Notes: a model not told the origin generated them from the letters alone. A DNA stretch of 64,000 bases from CAYSFE01 sp964430225 (GCA_964430225.1 CAYSFE010000001.1:62001-126000); one strand, 5' to 3'; positions 8,310-16,162 are shown, counted from the stretch's first letter. A program made the numbers and translations.

Positions 8310-8543
8310 TTATGTACCTCCTCCCCCAAATCCTGCTGGCTTCTGGGTATTTGGCCCACTTCTTTTTTGAAGAGCTCTAGCAAATCTATTCATACTCTCC
8401 TCATCTTTTCCTGGAAATAATTCATGCTGTAATCTTTTAAGATCCATAGGTTTTCCATCAGCATCTATTTTTGGCATAACAGGTGGATTACTAGGATCTC
8501 CAACATAGTCTGCTGCTTCTGCTTCAGGTATTTCTTCTGACAT
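8310..8543 (-). CDS. Small protein with Gly-rich C-terminus, 77 aa, unknown
   Basis: This 77-residue protein is acidic at the N-terminus, has a helical charged middle (around 34-62), and ends in a flexible tail FGGGGT. It is the first of three consecutive small same-strand ORFs (8543 down to 7847) that precede the ABC exporter gene. No family is recognised. It lacks Cys, so lanthionine or disulfide chemistry is not expected. Confidence 0.5.
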   Translation of the reverse strand: MSEEIPEAEAADYVGDPSNPPVMPKIDADGKPMDLKRLQHELFPGKDEESMNRFARALQKRSGPNTQKPAGFGGGGT

Positions 8544-8585
8544 GTTTAATTTCTTAAAAAATAATATAAAAAGTATACTCTTTCC

Positions 8586-9107
8586 CTATTTCATCACAAT
8601 CTTTTTGTATCCCCATTTGTTTAGGTCTTTCTTTAAGTCATTGTAAGACTTAGAACAAAGTACTCCTCCCGCTATGAACTTCTCTTGGGTAATATCTTCT
8701 AAACAAAAATCTGGTTTTTTGAAGTTATCTTTTTCTTTTCTTGTCTTAAATTCAAAGTCTATTAATACTAGACCTTTAAGGTCTCCTTGAAATACATCTA
8801 TCTCAACGGGCTGATCTTTAAATGTGTAGTAGTATCTTTTCTTTTTGATCGTCTTTCCCTTTATCTTACTTAATGCCATATATTCAGATTCTTTTAAGGA
8901 TATTGTTTGTTCGAGTTGGATGGAAGAGTCTTTTCCCTTAAGTGGTTCTTTCTTTGTTATCTCATACTTATCTCCACTCTTACGTATTCTTAGAGTTAGG
9001 TGGTCACTACCATTAGGGACATATATGTCTACAATCTCTTTGAATTTAGTTCTGTCTAAATCCCTAGGTAAATATTTAGCTAAGTATGTTAGCTCAAGTT
9101 CTATCAT
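8586..9107 (-). CDS. CYTH-domain protein (triphosphate tunnel phosphatase-like)
   Basis: This 173-residue protein begins with the IELELTYL strand, a variant of the EXEXK signature of the CYTH fold. It is followed by alternating strands with paired basic and acidic residues: LTLRIRK, YEITKKEP, KKKRYYY, VEIDVFQGDLKGLVLIDFEF. Family knowledge: CYTH enzymes hydrolyse inorganic or organic triphosphates in a divalent-metal-dependent tunnel. The first motif reads ELEL rather than ExExK, so activity is not certain. The start overlaps the stop of the upstream membrane gene by 4 bases, so the two are translationally coupled. Confidence 0.8.
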   Translation of the reverse strand: MIELELTYLAKYLPRDLDRTKFKEIVDIYVPNGSDHLTLRIRKSGDKYEITKKEPLKGKDSSIQLEQTISLKESEYMALSKIKGKTIKKKRYYYTFKDQPVEIDVFQGDLKGLVLIDFEFKTRKEKDNFKKPDFCLEDITQEKFIAGGVLCSKSYNDLKKDLNKWGYKKIVMK

Positions 9108-9601
9108 GCAATTAAACTAAAAAGTAGTACTGAGAATGATACTACAAATATTTCAGATATTAAAACACCATTCTTAAGGGAGTAGTGAACAATACCTCTT
9201 AAATTTAAATCTTGTTCTTTAACTAGTTTAGTAAATGAAAATTCATGTGTAGAGAAAGGCATGAATAGGTATAGCCCGGCTCTGACCCCAAAGAGATCCA
9301 TAAAAAGATGAACAGCACAAAGACAAAGGATGTACTTAAGATAGAATAGATCTATCCTTAAAGTAGTTTCTAAAAATACTATTATCATGGCAATAAAAAT
9401 ATATACAATAGGGTAGTGGGTAATATCTTTATGATGATTTAGTAGGTTCCGATAGAGCATATTAATATCAGGAAGATTTGAAAATACTGCTGAGAATAGA
9501 CAAATATCTCCTAGGTTAACAGTACTTGAAACATTTGGATTAAAGTTCCAAAGTGTAGCTCCAATAGCTACTCCTACCATAGTGTGTGTAAGTGTTGTCA
9601 T
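9104..9601 (-). CDS. YdjM-like membrane-bound metal-dependent hydrolase
   Basis: This 165-residue membrane protein has about four hydrophobic segments. Seen: the histidine/aspartate signature of the YdjM/LexA-binding family, with THTMVG near the N-terminus, NLPDIN, HHKDITHYPI, and HLFMDLFG in the second half. Family knowledge: these are predicted metal-dependent hydrolases of the inner membrane, with unclear substrates. It forms a two-gene unit with the CYTH gene (ATGA overlap). An 18-bp perfect palindrome lies 8 bases before the start and probably regulates the unit. Confidence 0.75.
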   Translation of the reverse strand: MTTLTHTMVGVAIGATLWNFNPNVSSTVNLGDICLFSAVFSNLPDINMLYRNLLNHHKDITHYPIVYIFIAMIIVFLETTLRIDLFYLKYILCLCAVHLFMDLFGVRAGLYLFMPFSTHEFSFTKLVKEQDLNLRGIVHYSLKNGVLISEIFVVSFSVLLFSLIA

Positions 9602-9608
9602 ATATTTT

Positions 9609-9626
9609 GTTAAAAGATCTTTTAAC
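9609..9626. promoter_or_regulatory. 18-bp perfect palindrome, probable operator
   Basis: GTTAAAAGATCTTTTAAC is fully self-complementary. It lies in the divergent region between the YdjM-like gene (start 9601, minus) and the DUF1003 gene (start 9719, plus), close to the minus-strand start. Confidence 0.5.
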
Positions 9627-9718
9627 CTTACTATATTCCTACACTTTTTTCCATCTGCTTTTCCTTTAACTTAAAATACTGTAGTGTATATATGTATAAA
9701 TATTAAGATTTTTGTTCT

Positions 9719-10099
9719 ATGTCTAGACGTAAAAGTATACTTGAATTTAATGCAAAACGAACCCTTCCTGAGAGATTTGCAGATGAAGTTTCCTCATTTG
9801 TAGGTAGTTGGAAATTCATAGTTTACCAAACTATCTTCATAGTTATCTGGGTAGGATTAAACTCATTTATTCTCTTAGCAGAAAAATTTGATCCATATCC
9901 TTTCATATTCTTAAACCTCATACTCGCCCTATCTACTGTATATCTCACTCCTTTAATCATGATGAGTCAAAACAGACATGAAGCAAGAAACTCTGTAAGG
10001 GATGATGAAGATTTAGAAGCAGATTTAAGAGGAGAAGCTAATACAGAAAAGATATTAAAAGAGTTAAATGAAATTAAGAAACAACTTGAAAAAAGGTAG
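9719..10099 (+). CDS. DUF1003 family membrane protein
   Basis: This 126-residue protein has the typical DUF1003 layout: a start with ERFADEVSSFVGSW, a first membrane helix (about 31-53), DPYPFIFLNLILAL with a second helix, then the conserved MMSQNR and a charged helical tail. Family knowledge: it is an inner-membrane protein of unknown function, also found in pathogens. The next gene (secreted protein) starts inside its last codons, overlapping by 32 bases, so it heads a plus-strand surface-protein operon. Confidence 0.88.
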   Translation: MSRRKSILEFNAKRTLPERFADEVSSFVGSWKFIVYQTIFIVIWVGLNSFILLAEKFDPYPFIFLNLILALSTVYLTPLIMMSQNRHEARNSVRDDEDLEADLRGEANTEKILKELNEIKKQLEKR

Positions 10100-12431
10100 T
10101 ATTTTAGTATTACTAGTTTTTGGAATTTTCTTTTTTAGCTTCTCAAGTGTAGAAGCACAACAGTGTCAACCAGGTGGAGGGTGTAATTGTCCAGGAGGAT
10201 GTGGACAAGCTATATATCCTCCAGATAGACAAGAATATTGTCCTTGTGGAGATTGGTCATGTTGTGGAGGAGGGGGAGGAGGACCATCAAATAACTTTTC
10301 ATGTTTAAATAATACATGTCGAGATGTAGGGAATGGAGACTATTCAAGTAATAGCTGTAATGGTAATTGTGGGATAAGGTGTACTCTAACTCCAGTTGGA
10401 TCTTCTAACTCAGCATCAAGAGCATCAAATACAAGAAGTTGTGATATAGGTTTAGGTGTAGGAAATCCAAATAATCCATCATCATACAAAATTGAGTGTA
10501 GTGCTGAAGGAAATACAGAGGGATACGTAAGGAATTGGCAGTTTAGTGAAATATCTAGTGATAACGTAGGAAAGAGAGAATGTAACTTCTCATCTAACTC
10601 AACTCCAACATGTCCTGGTGTATTTAGAGAAGGAGGAAACATTACAATGACATCTAATACTTCTACTAATGGGAATAAAAGTATATTTAGTGCTGATGTA
10701 AATATTACATGGCCTGAAGGTATTGAGTATAGTTTCAATCCCATAAAATTCATGATTACTGATAAACCTGAAAGATGTACCGTAGAAAATTCTAACTGTA
10801 AATTACTTACTAGTGTACAAATAGTAGATACAAAGGGACCGACACTAAGTCGTAATTTTGAAATAGAAAGTGCAAGTAGTTTCATAGTGGAATATAAAGC
10901 TAGTGATGCTAGGGATATTAAATCACACTCATACTTCTGTGGACCAGGTGCTTACTCAGAGGCTACAGGAGGGACATATACTCCTGGAACATATCCATTT
11001 GTATCAGAATATCGTCAAGATGAAAGTACAGTAATGACTGGTTATCCTGGATCAAATTTTGTAACTAACTATCAAACAGATCCATCATCATCACTTTTCT
11101 CTTGTCCTAATGTAAATAGCACATCAACTTCATTTAATGCTTTGGGAAATAATAGTGCTAACTTCTATCAAAAGAGAACATTTAGTGAAAGTGGAACAGC
11201 TGAAGGTAAAACTTTAAAGGTAACAGGAAATACTGATAGTAGAAGAATAAAGTATTCACTTAAAGATGTGTTTAGTGGACAAGCTAAACCTGTGGAAATT
11301 GGATTTGGTAATGGTAAAGATGGTTCTGAGTTTGGTAAATGGTACGCTGAAGATGCATGGTGTAATGTAAGCTCAGATCAACTTCCTAAAGGTGTGACTG
11401 TCGGTAATCCATGGCTACAAACAAAAAATGGAAACACATATGTAAAAGGAAAAACAAATAAGTCCTCCCTTAACTATACTATTAATAGAATTACTCCAAC
11501 ATGTACTTCATATTTCACCTCACAGTCAGGTAAACAAGCATGCCCAGAAAGAAATGATGACTTTGGATCAACATATCTTTTTTCAAGTAAAGAATATTCT
11601 ACAGGACCACTTCCAAACTCAATATATACTTCTAAAAATGGCATGAAGGCAACAGACTATGAAAGAGAAAATCTAACTAGTATGTATGACAAAGTAACAA
11701 AGATGGTTTCTGATAGCATGGAGAAATCATCTTCACCCCTCTTATCTGACTCAACATGTATAGGGGACACAAATGATGGGAACTTAAGAGTGTATAACAT
11801 ACTTTCTAGTGTGTCATATAACACTAATACCGGAAATCTTTTATCTCTACTTAAATCAAGTAGTGTTTCTGATTCAACAAGATCAAAGTGTACAACAGGT
11901 ATGCAAGCATACTTCATAAAAGGAGACCTTAATCTTGATGGTAGTTTCACTGTAAATAATCCTGGAATCGTATTAGTTAGTGGAAATATAAATATTAACG
12001 CGGATATTAAAAAGCTTGGTGGAGCTGGAGTAAATAGTAGGGGACTCATACTGATTTCTCGAGGAAATATTAATATACTTCCATCTAGCTATAAATCAAT
12101 AAGTAACAGAAAAGTAGAAGCTAATGAATTTGAATATCCTCTTTACGATACTATTGAAGCATTTCTAATTTCAGATGGGAGAATATCAACAGTAAAAGAT
12201 ATAGGAACAAATTTAGTAAATGATGGACTTAAGATATTTGGTGGAGTAGTTCAAAGTGGGACTAGTATTCAAGACGATAACTATGATCCTTCATTTAATA
12301 GGGATCTTGTATTACTTCAAAACTTAATAGCTCCAAGTGAACAAATTGTATTTGATCCAAGTATAGAAGATATATTTAGTAGTGTACTTTATTCAAAAGG
12401 AATTCTATTCTCAATACGTGAAAGTAAATAA
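10068..12431 (+). CDS. Large Cys-rich secreted protein, putative surface/pilus-associated
   Basis: This 787-residue protein has an N-terminal signal peptide (basic start, hydrophobic core about 11-27, cleavage near VEA-QQ). The mature N-terminus is very rich in Cys and Gly, including a run of Gly near residue 70. The middle is Ser/Thr/Asn-rich and beta-like. The C-terminal 200 residues have repeating short strands (NLDGSFTVNNPGIVLVSG, then RGLILISRGNINI) suggestive of a beta-solenoid. The next gene is an atypical prepilin overlapping its end, so this may be a pilus-tip adhesin or presented surface protein. No named family is recognised. The many Cys imply disulfides or metal sites outside the membrane. 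Confidence 0.75.
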   Translation: MKLRNNLKKGSILVLLVFGIFFFSFSSVEAQQCQPGGGCNCPGGCGQAIYPPDRQEYCPCGDWSCCGGGGGGPSNNFSCLNNTCRDVGNGDYSSNSCNGNCGIRCTLTPVGSSNSASRASNTRSCDIGLGVGNPNNPSSYKIECSAEGNTEGYVRNWQFSEISSDNVGKRECNFSSNSTPTCPGVFREGGNITMTSNTSTNGNKSIFSADVNITWPEGIEYSFNPIKFMITDKPERCTVENSNCKLLTSVQIVDTKGPTLSRNFEIESASSFIVEYKASDARDIKSHSYFCGPGAYSEATGGTYTPGTYPFVSEYRQDESTVMTGYPGSNFVTNYQTDPSSSLFSCPNVNSTSTSFNALGNNSANFYQKRTFSESGTAEGKTLKVTGNTDSRRIKYSLKDVFSGQAKPVEIGFGNGKDGSEFGKWYAEDAWCNVSSDQLPKGVTVGNPWLQTKNGNTYVKGKTNKSSLNYTINRITPTCTSYFTSQSGKQACPERNDDFGSTYLFSSKEYSTGPLPNSIYTSKNGMKATDYERENLTSMYDKVTKMVSDSMEKSSSPLLSDSTCIGDTNDGNLRVYNILSSVSYNTNTGNLLSLLKSSSVSDSTRSKCTTGMQAYFIKGDLNLDGSFTVNNPGIVLVSGNININADIKKLGGAGVNSRGLILISRGNINILPSSYKSISNRKVEANEFEYPLYDTIEAFLISDGRISTVKDIGTNLVNDGLKIFGGVVQSGTSIQDDNYDPSFNRDLVLLQNLIAPSEQIVFDPSIEDIFSSVLYSKGILFSIRESK

Positions 12432-13422
12432 CTATAAAAAAGGATTTTCATTAATAGCTGTAATGATGATAGTAGCAATCATAGGTATACTAGTTACTTT
12501 AATAATTGCATCTACTGTAACTGATACTAGAAAGCTTTTAGTAGAAACTTCTAACTTAAGAGCATACTCATTAGCCGAAAACTATTTATCCCAAATAGTA
12601 TCTAATGATGACAATAAAGTATTTAGTGATGACCAAAAACTTAAAGACTCTTTTGGAAATACCTGTGAGATAAGGACTGCGGATAAAGATTTTGTATGTT
12701 CAGAATTAGGCAGTAATCAAGACTCACAAGCTATCTGTTCCATAGAATCATCTAAAAGTACATATTCTCTCAAAGTCCCAATAAATGATTCTTTAAAGTT
12801 AGGTCTTAAAGGAGCAGAGCCAACAAATGTAAATTCTTTCATCACTAAGATTGCATTTTCAAATGCAGATGGAGTAATGATCATACTTAAATATTTAGAT
12901 GGAAGTGGAAGACTAGCAAACTATAACTTCACAGTATTTAAAGACAATACATCATATATATTAGGAAACTCTAAAGTAGAGGGGAATAGATTTGTAAGTA
13001 TAATAGATCCACTAAGTGGAACTGGATCATCCATAGTACTGTCCTCAGTTAAAGAGGGAAGTAGTACTTTCCTAGATATTGCAAATTCTTCGACTGGAGC
13101 ATTTGAAATAAATATATATAACTTAATAAAAAAGAATTTCATAAACGCATCTGTTTTAGAATCTCTTCAAATAATACCCATGAAGAATACACCCGGTACT
13201 GCTTTGTTATCAGTGGAACTAGATAAATATCTACCAGCATATGAGTCTCAGTTTAATCTTTACAAGTGTAAGGGAAATGATGGAGGAGAAGGAAATACTT
13301 CAGGATTATCATCTGTAGAACTTAATGTTTCAATCCCTAAAGAAAAATCTCCATTACCTATTCTTGACTATTCTCTTTACCTTACAGCACCAGAGAATAA
13401 AGAGGTATATTTAAGCAAATAA
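12418..13422 (+). CDS. Prepilin-like protein lacking Glu5 (PilX-type)
   Basis: From the GTG at 12418 the protein has 334 residues and a short basic leader. The class III signal YKKG-FSLIAVMM is followed by a 20-residue hydrophobic helix. Residue 5 after the cleavage point is Ala rather than the usual Glu, as in PilX/GspK-like minor pilins. A second GTG at 12382 would give a longer leader. I prefer 12418 because prepilin leaders are short. The ectodomain (about 300 residues) contains several Cys and no recognised fold. The gene overlaps the secreted-protein gene by 14 bases, suggesting coupled synthesis and joint function at the pilus tip. Confidence 0.75.
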   Translation: MKVNNYKKGFSLIAVMMIVAIIGILVTLIIASTVTDTRKLLVETSNLRAYSLAENYLSQIVSNDDNKVFSDDQKLKDSFGNTCEIRTADKDFVCSELGSNQDSQAICSIESSKSTYSLKVPINDSLKLGLKGAEPTNVNSFITKIAFSNADGVMIILKYLDGSGRLANYNFTVFKDNTSYILGNSKVEGNRFVSIIDPLSGTGSSIVLSSVKEGSSTFLDIANSSTGAFEINIYNLIKKNFINASVLESLQIIPMKNTPGTALLSVELDKYLPAYESQFNLYKCKGNDGGEGNTSGLSSVELNVSIPKEKSPLPILDYSLYLTAPENKEVYLSK

Positions 13423-13495
13423 GTCAAGTGGTAGGTTGCAAAATATCCCTAAACATACTAGCATTGATACACGTTAAATTAATTCTACCTGACTC

Positions 13496-13819
13496 ATGGA
13501 AAACAAAAAACAAGCAAATATTCTCGTTGTATTAGCAAGTGTAATAGTAGTCCTCATAGTAGCAATCATCGGAGGTCTATACTTCCTTAATCAAAAGACA
13601 GCAAATAGAGCTGGAGGTAATAGCACTACATCTACATCTTCATCAACAATAAGTGAAGGAGCTTCTCAAACATCAGCATCAAGTACAAAGACAGCAATCA
13701 CAAACGAAGAACTCGATACCATACAAAAAGATACTACTGATGTAATAAACGCTGTAGATTCCACTTTAAAAGAAATAGATACAATAGATAAAACTAGAGA
13801 TAATACTCCTAGCCTTTAA
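13496..13819 (+). CDS. Membrane-anchored Ser/Thr-rich protein, 107 aa
   Basis: This 107-residue protein has a short cytoplasmic basic start (MENKKQ), one membrane helix (about 8-31), a Ser/Thr-rich linker (40-70) and a charged, probably helical C-terminus. Topology with the linker outside is inferred. No family is recognised. It lies 73 bases after the prepilin gene and 18 bases before the next secreted protein, in the same surface operon. Confidence 0.65.
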   Translation: MENKKQANILVVLASVIVVLIVAIIGGLYFLNQKTANRAGGNSTTSTSSSTISEGASQTSASSTKTAITNEELDTIQKDTTDVINAVDSTLKEIDTIDKTRDNTPSL

Positions 13820-13837
13820 TTTTTAATATAGATCAAA

Positions 13838-14815
13838 ATGACAAAAGCAATTAAAAGTACATTTGCAAGTTTAGTAGTACTAAGTGTGGTACTTTCAGTA
13901 CTAGCTCCTGTGGTATATGCTACTGAAAGCGAAAGTAGTTCAAGTTCTTCATCTAAGAGTAGTACTAGCTCTTCAAAGACATCATCTTCTAGTTCATCTA
14001 GAACAAGCACAAGTAGTACAAGATCTGCTGAGAGTGAAGACTCTGAAAGTAGTTCAAGCTCTTCACTTCCTTCTTTTGAAGATAGTCAGAAGGGGACTAA
14101 TACAGCTCTTAATGCATATAAGGCTGCAAAGACTGCTGAGAAAGTAGCAAAACTTAAAGAGTTTGCTAACAAAGTCATTGACGAAAGAATTTCATTTCTA
14201 CAAAACAAAATAACGAATAAAATAAAAGTAGAGAAGTTTGTTTCAGATGCTGAAAAAACTGAACTATTAGGATATGTAAATGATGCAATAGCAGAACTTC
14301 AAGCATCTAAGACTGAAATCAATGCAGAAACTGATTTAGCAAAATTAAAAGAATTAGTTAAGGGAATATATTCAGAACATAAGGTATATGGAGTAGTAGG
14401 TCCTAAGCTTATGGGTTTACTTTCTGCATATAGACTTAGATACCTTACAACAAAACTCGGAACCACATTAGATACACTAAGTATTAGACTAGAAGAGAAT
14501 AAGGATAGGCTTACAAACTATACTCAAATGAAAGCTCTTTTAGACAGTTCTAAGACTGAGCTTACATCAGCTAAGGCAAGTATAGCTTCAGCAATAGAAG
14601 CATTTAAGGCAATGTCACCATCAAATGTAAAGACAGTAACAGACAAATCATTTGCTGATGGAAAACAATTCTTAGCTAAAGCTAGAACAAGTGTAAATAA
14701 GATAAAAGAGAATTTAAACAAGATTAGAAGCTTGATAGAGAAGGTAAAATCTTCATCTACTTCATCAGAATCTAGTGAATCTGAAGAAAGTAGTAGCTCA
14801 AAGAGTGCTGACTAG
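13838..14815 (+). CDS. Secreted helical protein with Ser-rich linkers
   Basis: This 325-residue protein has a clear signal peptide (hydrophobic core about 9-27, cleavage near VYA-TES). A low-complexity Ser/Thr/Glu region follows (about 30-85), then about 200 residues of predicted helices rich in Lys, Glu, Ala and Leu, and a second Ser/Glu-rich tail. The Ser-rich parts look like cell-surface spacers. The helical core has no Cys and no recognised family. It is the last gene of the plus-strand surface cluster; a 10-bp terminator stem follows 24 bases later. Confidence 0.7.
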   Translation: MTKAIKSTFASLVVLSVVLSVLAPVVYATESESSSSSSSKSSTSSSKTSSSSSSRTSTSSTRSAESEDSESSSSSSLPSFEDSQKGTNTALNAYKAAKTAEKVAKLKEFANKVIDERISFLQNKITNKIKVEKFVSDAEKTELLGYVNDAIAELQASKTEINAETDLAKLKELVKGIYSEHKVYGVVGPKLMGLLSAYRLRYLTTKLGTTLDTLSIRLEENKDRLTNYTQMKALLDSSKTELTSAKASIASAIEAFKAMSPSNVKTVTDKSFADGKQFLAKARTSVNKIKENLNKIRSLIEKVKSSSTSSESSESEESSSSKSAD

Positions 14816-14825
14816 GCTAATTAGA

Positions 14826-14855
14826 TTGACTATGTATAGGTACTTCAACTAAAAT
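14826..14855 (+). promoter_or_regulatory. Probable tRNA-Tyr promoter
   Basis: TTGACT at 14826-14831 and TAAAAT at 14850-14855 are separated by 18 bases. The predicted start near 14862 precedes the tRNA 5' end by about 14 bases. The -10 element lies in the loop of the preceding terminator, so the two signals overlap. Confidence 0.45.
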
Positions 14856-14870
14856 TGGAGTACCTTTTTT
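14839..14870 (+). terminator. Intrinsic terminator after the surface-protein cluster
   Basis: GGTACTTCAA (14839-14848) pairs with TTGGAGTACC (14855-14864), with one G-T pair, around a 6-base loop. A run of six T follows. Confidence 0.85.
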
Positions 14871-14875
14871 AATAC

Positions 14876-14950
14876 CCGCAGGTCGCCAAGTGGTTCAAGG
14901 CCCCGGACTGTAAATCCGGTATTTCGATGGTTCAAATCCATCCCTGCGGA
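14876..14950 (+). tRNA. tRNA-Tyr (GUA), archaeal-type identity
   Basis: The 75-base cloverleaf has acceptor CCGCAGG/CCTGCGG, D stem GCC/GGC, anticodon stem CCGGA/TCCGG with loop CTGTAAA (anticodon GUA), a 6-base variable loop, and T stem GATGG/CCATC. CCA is not encoded. Two features are atypical for bacteria. The first pair is C1-G72 with A73, as in archaea and eukaryotes, where bacterial tRNA-Tyr has G1-C72. The variable arm is short, where bacterial tRNA-Tyr is class II. An archaeal-type TyrRS gene lies 1.24 kb downstream. Confidence 0.95.
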
Positions 14951-15004
14951 GTTTTATTCTTCTTCCCAATTTATTTTAGGATCTTCAAATCCAACTTCAA
15001 TCCG

Positions 15005-15205
15005 TTATCTTCTTAGTTCTTGACGATCAGTTGGATTCTTTTTTCTATCTCGTATTTTTCTTGGTAAATCAGTACACATCATCATCCATCTTTTTACAGA
15101 CCTAGGATCTAAGACTTCTAAAGGTACAAACATATCAGATGATCTTTCTCTTTCAGATTCACCATCTTCTATATGAGTCCATGAATCTATTAGTTCAGTA
15201 ATCAA
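15005..15205 (-). CDS. Small charged protein, 66 aa, unknown
   Basis: This 66-residue protein is acidic at the N-terminus and strongly basic at the C-terminus (KIRDRKKNP and following), with several Met and Trp residues in the middle. No family, signal or membrane segment is recognised. It lies 10 bases after the 92-aa gene on the same strand, which suggests a two-gene unit transcribed towards tRNA-Tyr. The call rests on ORF length and close spacing, so it is tentative. Confidence 0.4.
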   Translation of the reverse strand: MITELIDSWTHIEDGESERERSSDMFVPLEVLDPRSVKRWMMMCTDLPRKIRDRKKNPTDRQELRR

Positions 15206-15215
15206 AATATATTAA

Positions 15216-15494
15216 TTATCTAAATAAACCTCCAGAGTTAGTTACAATATCTTGAACAACATCTCCCGCAGCCATAACTAATCCAAGAGTAACTTTTGAA
15301 ACTGTATATTTTGTAGGTGGAACTGGAGCTCCTTCTGGACCTAAATAACCCCTACTATTTCCCACTTCTAATGCCCTTACTTTTTGTTTAATATCTGGAG
15401 CAATATAAACTCTTTGATTGATTAATGTAGGAGGTGGGCAATCTCTTCCTGGATTATTAGGACCTTGTCTTCCACCATGTCTTGGAGTATGCAT
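15216..15494 (-). CDS. Small protein, 92 aa, unknown
   Basis: This 92-residue protein has a Gly/Pro/Arg-rich N-terminal 25 residues that look disordered, then a more ordered part ending in a hydrophobic segment VTLGLVMAAGDVV (about 68-80), which is too short and polar for a clear membrane anchor. No family is recognised. It is first in a two-gene minus-strand unit with the 66-aa gene. The region upstream (15500-15735) is non-coding and contains a candidate RNA on the opposite strand. Confidence 0.45.
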   Translation of the reverse strand: MHTPRHGGRQGPNNPGRDCPPPTLINQRVYIAPDIKQKVRALEVGNSRGYLGPEGAPVPPTKYTVSKVTLGLVMAAGDVVQDIVTNSGGLFR

Positions 15495-15571
15495 AACTAC
15501 TACCTATAATATTTAATATATGTGGAGTCTAGTACTCATATTAAAAATATTCAAGAGAAATAATATTTCTA

Positions 15572-15601
15572 TTGACAACAAACTCTATGTAGGAGTAGTA
15601 T
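15572..15601 (+). promoter_or_regulatory. Sigma-70-type promoter of the candidate RNA
   Basis: A perfect -35 TTGACA (15572-15577) and -10 TAGTAT (15596-15601) are separated by 18 bases. It is one of the best -35/-10 pairs in the window. The predicted start is near 15608. Confidence 0.6.
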
Positions 15602-15607
15602 TCCCTC

Positions 15608-15734
15608 TATATGAGACAAATCATAAGCAAAAATTATTTTATTCTGATTACCCACTTCAAGCGGGAACTTTTGCTTAGTTAAGAGGTCTTAACAAAATAA
15701 CAAAAGGAATCCCGCAAAGAGCGGGATTTTTTTT
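15608..15734 (+). ncRNA. Candidate structured RNA or leader with alternative terminator pairing
   Basis: This is about 127 bases between a strong promoter and an intrinsic terminator, with no open frame. Seen: a 9-bp stem TAAGCAAAA/TTTTGCTTA (15624-15632 with 15669-15677), a hairpin GTTAAG-AGGT-CTTAAC (15678-15693), and a terminator stem. The internal GCGGGA (15661-15666) can pair exactly with TCCCGC (15710-15715), the left arm of the terminator, so a mutually exclusive antiterminator fold is available. It could be a regulatory leader for the 93-aa gene at 15766 or a free-standing small RNA. It does not match the T-box, 6S, SRP or tmRNA features I know. Confidence 0.45.
15708..15734 (+). terminator. 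Intrinsic terminator, possibly conditional
   Basis: AATCCCGC (15708-15715) pairs with GCGGGATT (15721-15728) around AAAGA, followed by eight T. It lies 32 bases before the next gene start. Confidence 0.85.
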
Positions 15735-15765
15735 AGCCATATATTTTATTTATTATTTTATATTT

Positions 15766-16047
15766 ATGCCAACAGTTGAAGATATGTACAACATGGTACC
15801 ATCAGATGTTGTAGCCGAAGCTAGGCGTAATGGTTTATCTGATTCAATGATGAGATCTGCCTTAGCAAAAGGCGATCTAGTAAGTGGCTTTGATCCGGTA
15901 GTAGGAGCACCCACTAGCAATACAGTAAAATCTGTTGATTTTCAGGAAGTAATGCAAGCGATGGCAGATCGTAAATATTATGGTAATAAACCAAAGCAAG
16001 CAGTAGAAGCAGATAATGCTAAACCTAAGACAACCTATATGATGTAA
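15766..16047 (+). CDS. Small protein, 93 aa, unknown
   Basis: This 93-residue soluble protein has a helical N-terminal half (EDMYNMVPSDVVAEARRNGL...SMMRSALAKGDLV) and a flexible Lys/Pro-rich tail ending in TTYMM. No family is recognised. It stands between a terminator-like leader (15708-15734) and its own terminator (16138-16162), so it is a monocistronic unit. If the upstream terminator is conditional, expression of this gene is what it would control. Confidence 0.6.
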   Translation: MPTVEDMYNMVPSDVVAEARRNGLSDSMMRSALAKGDLVSGFDPVVGAPTSNTVKSVDFQEVMQAMADRKYYGNKPKQAVEADNAKPKTTYMM

Positions 16048-16137
16048 CTTATTATATGTTATTGAAACTTAACCAAACTAAATATTTGTATTCATATTAT
16101 CCCTATCTCTGAGGTATATATTTGTTTGTTTAAGTAT

Positions 16138-16162
16138 AGCCTCTAGAAATAGAGGCTTTTTT
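16138..16162 (+). terminator. Intrinsic terminator after the 93-aa gene
   Basis: AGCCTCT (16138-16144) pairs with AGAGGCT (16151-16157) around a 6-base loop, followed by six T. It separates the 93-aa gene from tyrS. Confidence 0.85.

Noticed and set aside
13917..14147. A 76-codon overlapping frame inside the Ser-rich secreted protein gene
   Set aside because: It arises from the low-complexity Ser/Thr repeat read in another frame; the main frame has a proper signal peptide and spacing.
15608..15734. The RNA upstream of the 93-aa gene as a tyrosine T-box or 6S RNA
   Set aside because: No T-box consensus (TGGNACCGCG-like) or specifier stem is present, tyrS has its own promoter beyond another terminator, and the fold lacks the long rod with central bubble of 6S RNA.
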